The notes under the pieces were generated by a model that was not told the origin of the DNA, did no database searches, and saw only the letters and a program-made list of their open reading frames with translations. From assembly GCA_005879245.1 (NCBI GenBank), contig VBLA01000423.1:1-5474 (forward strand): a stretch of DNA of 5,474 nt. Direction: 5' to 3'. Below, one piece after another: positions 1-5,474 of the stretch; the stretch's first letter is position 1; each line of letters starts with the position of its first letter. A program made the position numbers and the translations under genes. Source of the DNA: Deltaproteobacteria bacterium. Lineage in GTDB: Bacteria; Desulfobacterota; Binatia; DP-6.

Positions 1-248
1 TCGATGGCGTACACGTGGTGAAGGAGCGCGGTGAACCGCTGCTTCCTGTCTCTCCTCGCTGCCTGCCGTACCCGCTCGAGCGCGCTGGGCGTGCTTTCCC
101 GGCTCTGGGTCCGGCGCACGTTGCGCTCGGGCAGGTTCCCCTTGGCCAGCCCCCTTCCCTCCACCACCTCCGCGGCCGGTTCCTCGGCGTTGTTCGGTGG
201 CTTCCCGGGTACTACGAGGCTGTCCGACTTCCCGCACCCGTCCATCAT
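1..248 (-). CDS. ltrA: Group II intron reverse transcriptase/maturase, N-terminal fragment
   Basis: This is the multifunctional protein of a group II intron. It helps the intron RNA fold and splice, and reverse-transcribes it during retrohoming. Only the first 82 codons are present; the frame is open to the window edge. The N-terminus begins MMDGCGKSDSLVVPGKPPNN, followed by an acidic stretch, then GRGLAKGNLPERN (residues 31-43), then ALERVRQAARRDRKQ and RFTALLHHVYAI (57-82). This is the conserved extension just before the RT0/RT1 region in many bacterial maturases. The catalytic YADD-type motif, domain X and any endonuclease domain lie beyond position 1. ATG at 248 is preferred because GAGGA (258-262) lies nine bases upstream. 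ATG at 245 is an equal alternative, and the frame stays open upstream through the ribozyme. The identification rests on recognising the family pattern and is strong despite the short length. The gene symbol is generic. Confidence 0.9.
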   Translation of the reverse strand, partial: MMDGCGKSDSLVVPGKPPNNAEEPAAEVVEGRGLAKGNLPERNVRRTQSRESTPSALERVRQAARRDRKQRFTALLHHVYAI

Positions 249-257
249 CGGCGTGTG

Positions 258-262
258 TCCTC
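258..262 (-). promoter_or_regulatory. Ribosome-binding site of the intron maturase
   Basis: Minus-strand GAGGA lies nine bases before ATG at 248. This purine-rich spot with suitable spacing decides the proposed start among several in-frame options. Confidence 0.5.
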
Positions 263-419
263 GGACTTCCCGATGCGGCCTGCGGTCCCCTCGACCGCCG
301 GCAGATGCGGGACCTCCCGGTTCCCGGGCGAGGTGCATCCGTACATGCGTGGGGTCTTCGACCGCGCGGGGTCCTGGACCGCCTCGCGCTCACGGCGCCC
401 CCGGTGTGGCCTTCCGCGT

Positions 420-425
420 CTATCC
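420..425 (-). other. Intron EBS1 (exon-binding sequence 1)
   Basis: Read on the minus strand this is GGATAG, the exact reverse complement of the six exon bases CTATCC at 545-540 just before the predicted 5' splice site. EBS1-IBS1 pairing selects the 5' exon and the DNA target in group II introns. A perfect six-base match at the only plausible junction is good support for both the element and its boundary. Confidence 0.75.
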
Positions 426-470
426 ACCGCGTCGGCACCCCGGAGTACCCGCCGCTTGCGCAGCGGGGTA

Positions 471-474
471 AGAG
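471..474 (-). other. Candidate intron EBS2
   Basis: Minus-strand CTCT can pair with AGAG at 550-547 in the exon, which is positions -11 to -8 from the junction, where IBS2 normally lies. The fifth pair is a T-T mismatch. The site is upstream of EBS1 as expected, but four base pairs are weak evidence alone. Confidence 0.4.
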
Positions 475-539
475 ATTTCGCGGCCTTTCTCTGTGTGGCT
501 CTTTCATCCACGACACCTCGCCGGTTTGTACCGGCGTAC

Positions 540-551
540 GGATAGGCTCTA
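540..551 (-). other. Intron 5' exon target: IBS2 plus IBS1
   Basis: These are the twelve exon bases just upstream of the intron on the minus strand, TAGAGCCTATCC. The last six (545-540) are IBS1 and pair perfectly with EBS1 at 425-420. Bases 551-547 are the candidate IBS2. No strong terminator-like stem precedes the site, which argues against the terminator-targeting style of group IIC introns. The sequence lies between the intron and the GTG start of the next plus-strand gene. Confidence 0.65.
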
Positions 552-561
552 AGCTCCGGAC

Positions 562-1545
562 GTGCCCATCCTCGACGAGCGCCACGACTTCGCCCACCCC
601 GTCGAGAGCGACCCGGCCTGGAGCGAGTCCTACTACTTCAACGCCTACGACCCGGCGACCGATACGGGCTTCTTCACGCGTCTCGGCATCCGTCCGCACG
701 AAGGCCGGATGGACGTCGGCCTCTCCGTGTGGCTCCCCGGCACCGACCTGGCGGTCGTGGCGGGCGTGCAGCCACAGCACGAGATGATCGACCGCGATCT
801 CGCGGTCGCCGGCGTGCGCTACGAGCGGCTCGCGCCGATGCAGACCTGGCGACTCACATGCGATGCGGAAGCGTCGATCCGCGACCTCGCCGGCGGCCGC
901 GAGCGCCGCCGCGGCCGGATCGGCATGGACGTCACCTTCCAGGCGCTCGCGCCCGCCATCGGCAGCGACGGGCAGGGCCGCGGCGGTACGGGCGTCAGCG
1001 CCGAGACGCGGCGCCACGTCGGCAAGGGCCACCTCGAGCAGGCGGGCCGCTGGACGGGCTGGATCGAGGCCGCGGGCGTGCGCCACCACCTCGTCGACAC
1101 GCACGGCAACCGCGACAAGTCGTGGGGACCGCGCCGCTGGGGCGGTCCGCGGATGTGGCGCTGGTTCTCGATCAACCTGGGTGACCACGTCCACCTGGGC
1201 GGCATCCGGATCGGCACCGACGCAGGCGACCTGCATCGCGGATGGATCTGGCGGAAGGGAGAGGCAGCGAGCATCCGCCGCTGGGACGTCGAGACCGCGC
1301 TCGCCGCCGACGGGCTAACCCAGGCAACCGTCCACTTGCGTGCGACGGACGCCACCGGGCGCGTCGCCGCGCTCCGTGGCGACGTCCTCCGCGTCGCCAG
1401 CGTGGCGCACGAGGTGGGCGACCGCCGCACGATCGTGAACGAAGGGCTCGCCCGCTGGACGGGCGAAGGGCACCAGGGCCACGGGATCGCCGAGTATCTC
1501 CACCAGCTCGACGACACGGGCCGTCCGCTGGTGCCGATCGAGTGA
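562..1545 (+). CDS. DUF7064/DUF7065-type protein, CrtC/lipocalin-like fold
   Basis: This is a 327-residue soluble protein with no signal peptide or membrane segment, of a poorly characterised family related to hydroxyneurosporene synthase (CrtC)/AttH-like two-domain beta-barrels. Family-like features are an N-terminal DFAHPVESDPAWSESYYFNA block (9-28), a central GHLEQAGRWTGWIE strand pair (156-169), the hallmark GNRDKSWGPR motif (182-191) and a C-terminal GHGIAEYLHQL block (306-316). Members often occur in steroid, terpenoid or aromatic breakdown loci, but the reaction is not known to me, and CrtC-type hydratase activity should not be assumed. GTG at 562 is the only usual start codon between the in-frame TAA at 550-552 and the conserved N-terminal block. 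No clear Shine-Dalgarno sequence precedes it, and an antisense group II intron ends 22 bases upstream. It forms an operon with the next gene. Confidence 0.75.
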   Translation: MPILDERHDFAHPVESDPAWSESYYFNAYDPATDTGFFTRLGIRPHEGRMDVGLSVWLPGTDLAVVAGVQPQHEMIDRDLAVAGVRYERLAPMQTWRLTCDAEASIRDLAGGRERRRGRIGMDVTFQALAPAIGSDGQGRGGTGVSAETRRHVGKGHLEQAGRWTGWIEAAGVRHHLVDTHGNRDKSWGPRRWGGPRMWRWFSINLGDHVHLGGIRIGTDAGDLHRGWIWRKGEAASIRRWDVETALAADGLTQATVHLRATDATGRVAALRGDVLRVASVAHEVGDRRTIVNEGLARWTGEGHQGHGIAEYLHQLDDTGRPLVPIE

Positions 1546-1549
1546 GGTG
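1544..1549 (+). promoter_or_regulatory. Ribosome-binding site deciding the SMP-30 gene start
   Basis: GAGGTG overlaps the stop codon of the upstream gene and lies six bases before ATG at 1556. It favours that ATG over the in-frame GTG at 1547, which is inside the Shine-Dalgarno itself, and over the TTG at 1553. Confidence 0.65.
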
Positions 1550-1555
1550 TCCTTG

Positions 1556-2470
1556 ATGGCGGAGATGCGCGAGCTGGCGAGCGGCCTCGAGTTCCCCGAG
1601 GGACCGATCGCGATGCCGGACGGGAGCATCGTTCTGGTCGAGATCAAGCGCGGCACGCTCACGCGGGTCGGTGCCGATGGGAGCGTGCGCGTCGTCGCGC
1701 GCACGGGCGGTGGACCGAACGGCGCCGCCGTCGGCCCTGACGGCAGGGTCTACGTCTGCAACAACGGCGGCTTCGAGTGGCACGACTTCGGCGGGCTCAC
1801 CGTGCCCGGGAATCAGCCGAAGGACTACATCGGCGGGCGCATCCAGCGGGTCGACCTGGCCACCGGGCGCGTCGAGGACGTCTACACCGCGTGCGACGGC
1901 CGGCCGCTCCGCGGGCCGAACGACATCGTCTTCGATGCGGCCGGCGGCTTCTGGTTCACCGATCACGGCAAGATCCGCGACCGCGACAGGGATCGCACGG
2001 GGGTCTTCTACGCGAAAGCCGACGGCTCGCTCATCCGCGAGGCCATCTTCCCGCTCGACGCGCCGAACGGGATCGGCCTCTCGCCCGACGGACGGCGTCT
2101 CTACGTGGCGGAAACCTACACCGGTCGCGTCTGGGCCTGGGACCTGGCGGGGCCGGGTGAGGTGGTCGCGTCGGCGGGTTTCGGGCCGGGTGGCGGCGTG
2201 CTCCTGGCCGGTCTCGCGGGCTACCAGCTCTTCGATTCCCTCGCCGTCGACGGCGCCGGCAACGTCTGCGTGGCCACCCTGGTGAACGGCGGGATCACGG
2301 TCATCTCGCCCGAGGGGACGGTCCTCGAGCACGTGCCGACGGGCGATCCGCTCACGACCAACATCTGCTTCGGCGGGCGAGACCTCCGCACCGCGTACAT
2401 CACGCTCTCCGGCACGGGCCGGCTCGTCGCCATGGAGTGGCCGCGGCCGGGCCTCGCGCTGAATCACTGA
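1556..2470 (+). CDS. SMP-30/gluconolactonase/LRE family beta-propeller hydrolase
   Basis: This is a 304-residue cytoplasmic six-bladed beta-propeller of the SMP-30/regucalcin family. These are metal-dependent enzymes that open sugar lactones or similar cyclic esters; the substrate here cannot be read from sequence. The probable metal ligands are in place: Glu15 (FPEGP), Asn122 (GPNDIVFD), Asn171 (APNGIGLSPD) and Asp227 (LFDSLAVD). Repeated blade signatures are visible (PDGRVYVCNNGG, GGFWFTDHGK, PDGRRLYVAET, GNVCVATLVNGG). The insert around WHDFGGLTVPGNQPKDYIGG (residues 75-94) is common in members near catabolic genes. Length is normal and no signal peptide is seen. The start follows the upstream stop by ten bases, so the two genes are probably co-transcribed and may act on one compound. 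Its stop overlaps the frame-shifted tail of the convergent cyclase gene by seven bases. Confidence 0.88.
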   Translation: MAEMRELASGLEFPEGPIAMPDGSIVLVEIKRGTLTRVGADGSVRVVARTGGGPNGAAVGPDGRVYVCNNGGFEWHDFGGLTVPGNQPKDYIGGRIQRVDLATGRVEDVYTACDGRPLRGPNDIVFDAAGGFWFTDHGKIRDRDRDRTGVFYAKADGSLIREAIFPLDAPNGIGLSPDGRRLYVAETYTGRVWAWDLAGPGEVVASAGFGPGGGVLLAGLAGYQLFDSLAVDGAGNVCVATLVNGGITVISPEGTVLEHVPTGDPLTTNICFGGRDLRTAYITLSGTGRLVAMEWPRPGLALNH

Positions 2471-2714
2471 CCCCGGCCGGCTTCTTCCTCGCCTGCCAGC
2501 CGCGCGAGCTCGGCCAAGGCGAGCCGGACGGGCGGCTCGTAGAGACGCGCGCCCGTCTCCTCGACGAGCACGAGGGTCCGCTGGAGAGCCGCTTCCGCCG
2601 CACCTCGCGACACCCGACCTGCCGTCCGCAGGCACACGTGAGCAAGCGCCAGCTGGGCTTCACACTCCGTCACCCTGGTCCCGAGGCGACCGGCGAGCCG
2701 GACGGCTTCTTCTC
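2464..2714 (-). pseudogene. Frame-shifted C-terminal tail of the cyclase/ATPase/TPR gene
   Basis: In a different frame from the main protein the minus strand reads EEAVRLAGRLGTRVTECEAQ, then LALAHVCLRTAGR, then TLVLVEETGARLYEPPVRLA and ELARLAGEEE, ending at TGA 2466-2464. This is the usual C-terminal TPR segment of this protein family. The family-like reading begins about ten codons before the main frame stops, so the gene has lost frame near 2707-2717. Joining the two frames directly would leave out roughly one helix (about 20-25 residues, estimated from the repeat pattern), which suggests a deletion whose length is not a multiple of three. GTG at 2673-2671 overlaps the main stop (GTGA), so coupled re-initiation of a 69-residue piece is possible. 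Its end overlaps the SMP-30 stop by seven bases. Confidence 0.7.
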
Positions 2715-5474
2715 CCAGTGCAGTCCCGTCCGGCGCTCCCGGATGATCGAGAGCGCCCCCTCGAACGCGTTCACGGCCGCCGCCCAGTCCTCGGCGGCGC
2801 TGTGCGCGCAGCCGAGAGCGTAGTACGCGGATGCGCGCGAGAGGGCGCTCCCCAGGCGCTCCGCGATCTCGACCGTCCGGCGCGCGTGCTCGAGGGCTCG
2901 TCCGGCCTCGCCGCGAAACGCGGCCACGTAGCTCAGGAACTCGTGCGTCCAGCCGAGGATCTCGTCCTCACCGTGTTCGCGCGCGAGGTCGAGCGCCTGG
3001 TCGAGCCGCCGCTCGCCCGCGTCCCGCTGACCCATCTCGAAGAGCACCCAGCCCTCCATCGCGACGAGCCAGATGGACGGGCTGAAGCCGGTTCCGCTCC
3101 CCCCACCCCGTGGCGCCTTCGAGGCTCGCTCGAGGCCTTCCCGGACGGTCCGGAGCGTGGCCGGCAGGTCGCCCGACGTGTGCTGGGCCTGGGTCAGGGC
3201 CACCCGGGAGAGGAGCTGCACGCCCACGTCGGTGGTGCCGTCGGCCAGACGCGTGGCTTCCACGGTGCGCTCCAGGGCTTCCGCGATCCGTCCGCTCATG
3301 CCCCGCACGACGCCGTAGGTGTCGAGCAGGCCCGCGCGCGCCCTCGAATCCCCGATCCGGCTGGCGAGCGCCGTGCCCTCGGCGAAGATCGCTTCCGCCT
3401 CTTCCTCCGACATGCCGAGACGCCAGCCGAGGTTCAAGAGCGAGATGCTCGCCGCCACCCCCATGTCCATCGTCTCCGGCGATTCCGGCACGCGGGCCAG
3501 GAGCGCGCGCACCTTCTGCCAGTGGCGCACGGCTGCGGCGAGGTCGTTCACCCCCACCCACTCCGCCGCGCGACGGCTCCAGCGCGCCGCCGTCGGCGCC
3601 TCGCCCGCCTCCTCCCAGTGATGGGCGAGCAGCGCGGCCCGCTCGTCGAGCTTGTCGGGGGAGAACTCCTCGAGGGCCCCCGCCACGGCCGCATGGAGAC
3701 GCGCCCGTCGCTCACCGAGCTGGGAGCGATAGGCGACCTCCTGCGTCAGCGGGTGCTTGAAGGCGTACTCGCCGTCCGGATGGGCCGTCTCCTCGTAGAT
3801 GAACTCCGACCGTTCGAGCGTTCGGAGAGCGGCCGCCACGTCTGCGCCGGAGAACTCGCTCACCCGCCGGACGACCGGTTCCGCGAACTCCTTCCCGATC
3901 ACCGCGGCGGCCTGCAGCACCTCCTTCTCGCGCTCGGGGAGCCGATCGATCCGGGCGGCGAGTACGGCCTGCACGGTGGCCGGCACCGCGATCGCGTCGA
4001 CTGGCTTCGTGATTCGGTACGCGCCCTTCGTCCCCCCGAGGCTGCCGGACTCGACCAGGGCCTGGATGATCTCCTCGACGAAGAACGGGTTCCCGGCGGT
4101 GCGCTCGCGGACGAGTCCCGCGAGCGCTGCGAGGGACCGATCGGCTCCGAGGAGATCGTCGAGCAGGGCCGCAGTGGCTGCGGGGCCGAGCGGCACGAGC
4201 CGGATGGCGGTGGCGGACGACGTGCCCGCCCACGGGGGACGGTATTCGGGGCGGGACGTCGTGAGGAGCAACGTGCGGCTGGCGGGGACCCCCTCAACGA
4301 GCGTCGCGAGGAACGCCTCGCTGCCCCCGTCGATCCAGTGGAGGTCCTCGAGCAGGATGACCGTCGGCGCACGCCGGCTCCGCGCCTCGATCAGCCGCCG
4401 CACGAGCGCGAAGAGCTGGCGCTGGCGCGCCTCGGGATCCATCCGCGGCATCCGCCGCTCCGGATCCGGGACGCCGAGAAAATCGAAGAGGAGCGGCAGC
4501 GAGGTGGTGAGCTCCGGGTCGAGCAGCAGGACGGTCCCGGCGATCTTCCGGCGGGTGGCGTCGTCGCCGTCCAGCTCGCCGATGCCGAAGTAGCCGCGCA
4601 GCAGCTCGAGGACGGGCAGGAAGGGAATCATCTTGCCGTGCGCGACGCAGTGGCCTTCGTGGACCGCGACCCCCCGCGCCCGAGCGCGCGCCGTGAACTC
4701 GAAGCAGAGCCGGCTCTTGCCGACGCCGGCCTCCGCCACGACGTCGACCACGCTGCCGCTCCCCGCCACGGCCCGCTCGAGCGCGGCGTCGAGCGTCACG
4801 GTCTCCGCGTCACGACCCACGAAGCGCGAGAAGCCCCGCGCGCGCGACTGCTCGAGCCGGGTGCGGAGCGGCCCGACGCCCTCGAGCGCGAAGACCCGGA
4901 CCGGGGCGCGCACCCCCTTCACGCTGAACTGCCCGAGCTCGTCCAGCCGGAAGAATCCCGCGACGAGCCGCGCGGTGTGCTCCGTGAGATAGATGCGACC
5001 CGGCTCGGCGAGCTGCTCCATGCGCTGCGCGAGCCCCACCGTCGGACCCTGCGCGGTGTAGTCCATCCGCAGGTCGTCGCCGATCGCGCCCACCACGACG
5101 TCACCGGAGTTGAGGCCCATGCGGACGGAGAAGCTGAGCCCCCGCTCGCGACGGAGGTCGTGCGCGTAGCGCCGGAGCTCCGCACCGAGGTGCAGCGCCG
5201 CGTGGCACGCCCGCTGCGCGTGGTCCTCGTGCGCGATCGGGGCGCCGAAGAGCGCCATGATGCCGTCGCCCGTGAACTGGTTGATCGTACCTTCGAAGCG
5301 GTGCACGCCCTCGGCCAGGATGGCGAAGAAACGGTCGAGGATGTGGTGCCACGCCTCGGGATCGACCTGCTCGGCCAGCTCCATCGATCCCTTCACGTCG
5401 GCGAAGAGCACCGTCACCTGCTTCCGCTCGCCCTCGAGGCGGCTCCGGGAGGCGAGGATCTTCTCGGCGAGGTG
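2670..5474 (-). CDS. Adenylate/guanylate cyclase-AAA(STAND) ATPase-TPR protein; 5' partial, C-terminus frame-shifted
   Basis: This is a large cytoplasmic signalling protein. The frame is open to the right edge: residues before GTG 5417 read HLAEKILASRSRLEGERKQ, the usual linker after an N-terminal zinc ribbon, so the true start lies outside. Numbering from that GTG, a class III cyclase domain spans about 1-180, with metal-site Asp7 (FADVKGS) and Asp51 (TGDGIMALFG), Arg132, and family block DYTAQGPTVGLAQRM (119-133). A STAND/AAA ATPase spans about 197-560, with Walker A AEAGVGKS (228-235; first Gly is Ala), Walker B VILLEDLHWID (353-363) and a TTSRPEYRPPW strand (386-396). TPR-like helices run from about 590. 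Two cyclase positions are altered: Gly128 where the transition-state Asn is expected and Gln47 where a substrate-selecting Lys is usual. Related multidomain proteins often share the Asn change, so nucleotide cyclisation is uncertain. The frame ends at TGA 2672-2670 after an abnormal KKPSGSPVASGPG tail; the normal C-terminus continues in another frame. Confidence 0.9.
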   Translation of the reverse strand, partial: HLAEKILASRSRLEGERKQVTVLFADVKGSMELAEQVDPEAWHHILDRFFAILAEGVHRFEGTINQFTGDGIMALFGAPIAHEDHAQRACHAALHLGAELRRYAHDLRRERGLSFSVRMGLNSGDVVVGAIGDDLRMDYTAQGPTVGLAQRMEQLAEPGRIYLTEHTARLVAGFFRLDELGQFSVKGVRAPVRVFALEGVGPLRTRLEQSRARGFSRFVGRDAETVTLDAALERAVAGSGSVVDVVAEAGVGKSRLCFEFTARARARGVAVHEGHCVAHGKMIPFLPVLELLRGYFGIGELDGDDATRRKIAGTVLLLDPELTTSLPLLFDFLGVPDPERRMPRMDPEARQRQLFALVRRLIEARSRRAPTVILLEDLHWIDGGSEAFLATLVEGVPASRTLLLTTSRPEYRPPWAGTSSATAIRLVPLGPAATAALLDDLLGADRSLAALAGLVRERTAGNPFFVEEIIQALVESGSLGGTKGAYRITKPVDAIAVPATVQAVLAARIDRLPEREKEVLQAAAVIGKEFAEPVVRRVSEFSGADVAAALRTLERSEFIYEETAHPDGEYAFKHPLTQEVAYRSQLGERRARLHAAVAGALEEFSPDKLDERAALLAHHWEEAGEAPTAARWSRRAAEWVGVNDLAAAVRHWQKVRALLARVPESPETMDMGVAASISLLNLGWRLGMSEEEAEAIFAEGTALASRIGDSRARAGLLDTYGVVRGMSGRIAEALERTVEATRLADGTTDVGVQLLSRVALTQAQHTSGDLPATLRTVREGLERASKAPRGGGSGTGFSPSIWLVAMEGWVLFEMGQRDAGERRLDQALDLAREHGEDEILGWTHEFLSYVAAFRGEAGRALEHARRTVEIAERLGSALSRASAYYALGCAHSAAEDWAAAVNAFEGALSIIRERRTGLHWEKKPSGSPVASGPG

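Larger units (their letters stand above)
1..539 (-). mobile_element. Group II intron, 5' half (3' part beyond the window)
   Basis: A retromobile group II intron is read right to left and leaves the window at position 1. Three things show it. The reading frame from 248 to 1 matches the N-terminus of intron-encoded reverse transcriptases. The 291 bases ahead of it are rich in short hairpins and carry no convincing gene, as expected for ribozyme domains I-III. The predicted 5' end at 539 is flanked by exon bases that pair exactly with an internal EBS1. The element begins GTACG, one base from the usual GUGYG. The rest of the maturase (domain IV) and catalytic domains V and VI lie outside the window, so integrity and mobility cannot be judged. 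The structural class is not assigned here. The intron lies antisense to the plus-strand operon starting at 562. Confidence 0.88.
249..539 (-). ncRNA. Group II intron ribozyme, 5' domains (about I-III)
   Basis: This is the catalytic intron RNA upstream of the maturase frame. Visible hairpins include GCCGGT-ACAA-ACCGGC (535-520), CCGCT-GCGCA-AGCGG (466-452), GGTC-GAA-GACC (363-353) and CCCGG-GAA-CCGGG (328-316). They are followed by the EBS-bearing stretch and a spacer leading to the maturase ribosome-binding site. EBS1 (GGATAG, 425-420) and a candidate EBS2 (CTCT, 474-471) occur in the expected 5'-to-3' order, EBS2 before EBS1. The RNA starts GTACG rather than GUGYG. I have not drawn a full secondary structure, so boundaries between domains I, II and III are not given. 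All plus-strand open frames over this interval are best explained as by-products of high GC. Confidence 0.8.

Noticed and set aside
245..511. Minus-strand 88-codon frame within the intron
   Set aside because: It lies in the ribozyme region in a different frame from the maturase and shows no protein family; it looks like structured RNA read as codons.
15..545. Long plus-strand open frames (15-545, 31-471, 197-787) as hypothetical proteins
   Set aside because: They are rich in Arg/Pro/Ser, overlap each other in several frames, and are the antisense of a recognisable group II intron and maturase; the last also runs into the DUF7064-type gene.
546..600. Terminator hairpin in the intron's 5' exon, as for group IIC introns
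   Set aside because: Only very short inverted matches are seen upstream of the junction, with no T-rich tract.
819..1517. 232-codon minus-strand open frame opposite the DUF7064-type gene
   Set aside because: It is a shadow of the conserved plus-strand reading, with low-complexity Ser/Arg/Pro content and no family pattern.
2436..2485. GGCCGCGGCC and CCGGCCGG palindromes near the convergent stops as a terminator
   Set aside because: They are short GC palindromes without a following T-run; they are expected by chance at this GC content.
1172..2635. 487-codon minus-strand open frame opposite the operon
   Set aside because: It is antisense to two well-supported genes, has the Arg/Asp/Gly-rich composition typical of GC-driven shadow frames, and shows no recognisable domain.
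3110..4593. Plus-strand open frames across the cyclase/ATPase gene, for example 3110-3760 and 3799-4593
   Set aside because: They are opposite clear ATPase and TPR sequence, rich in Arg/Ser/Pro, and lack domains.

Overview
The window is very GC-rich bacterial DNA with strong third-position G/C bias. Its gene families are typical of large soil or environmental genomes such as Rokubacteria/Methylomirabilota, Deltaproteobacteria-like groups or Actinobacteria. The phylum is a guess from composition and gene content; no marker gene is present.

Layout. (1) Positions 1-539, minus strand, hold the 5' half of a group II intron that runs off the left edge. The 5' ribozyme domains lie at 249-539 and the first 82 codons of the intron-encoded reverse transcriptase/maturase at 248-1. 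This is easy to miss because the maturase has no stop inside the window and three long GC-driven open frames cover the opposite strand. The 5' splice junction can be placed at 539/540: the six exon bases next to it (IBS1, 540-545) are an exact complement of a six-base EBS1 at 420-425, and a weaker IBS2/EBS2 pairing fits the expected place. (2) Positions 562-2470, plus strand, hold a two-gene operon. It encodes a DUF7064/DUF7065-type (hydroxyneurosporene-synthase/lipocalin-like) protein and, ten bases later, an SMP-30/gluconolactonase-type beta-propeller. The intron sits in antisense orientation 22 bases before the first start codon and so separates the operon from any promoter further upstream. 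(3) Positions 2464-5474, minus strand and convergent with the operon, hold a large signalling protein that runs off the right edge: class III nucleotidyl cyclase domain, STAND/AAA-type ATPase domain, then TPR-like helical repeats. Its C-terminus is broken. The original frame ends at 2670, while the family-like C-terminal repeats continue in another frame to 2464, apparently with about one helix missing.

How the parts relate. The two plus-strand genes are probably co-transcribed and may act on the same small molecule; the SMP-30 protein would hydrolyse a lactone or similar ester and the DUF7064 protein is of unknown activity. The cyclase/ATPase/TPR protein is a separate convergent unit with no visible functional tie to them. 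The most informative observations are the unrecognised intron with its readable target site, the frame break in the cyclase gene, and the substituted catalytic residues in its cyclase domain. I see no evidence for a wholly new multi-gene system.
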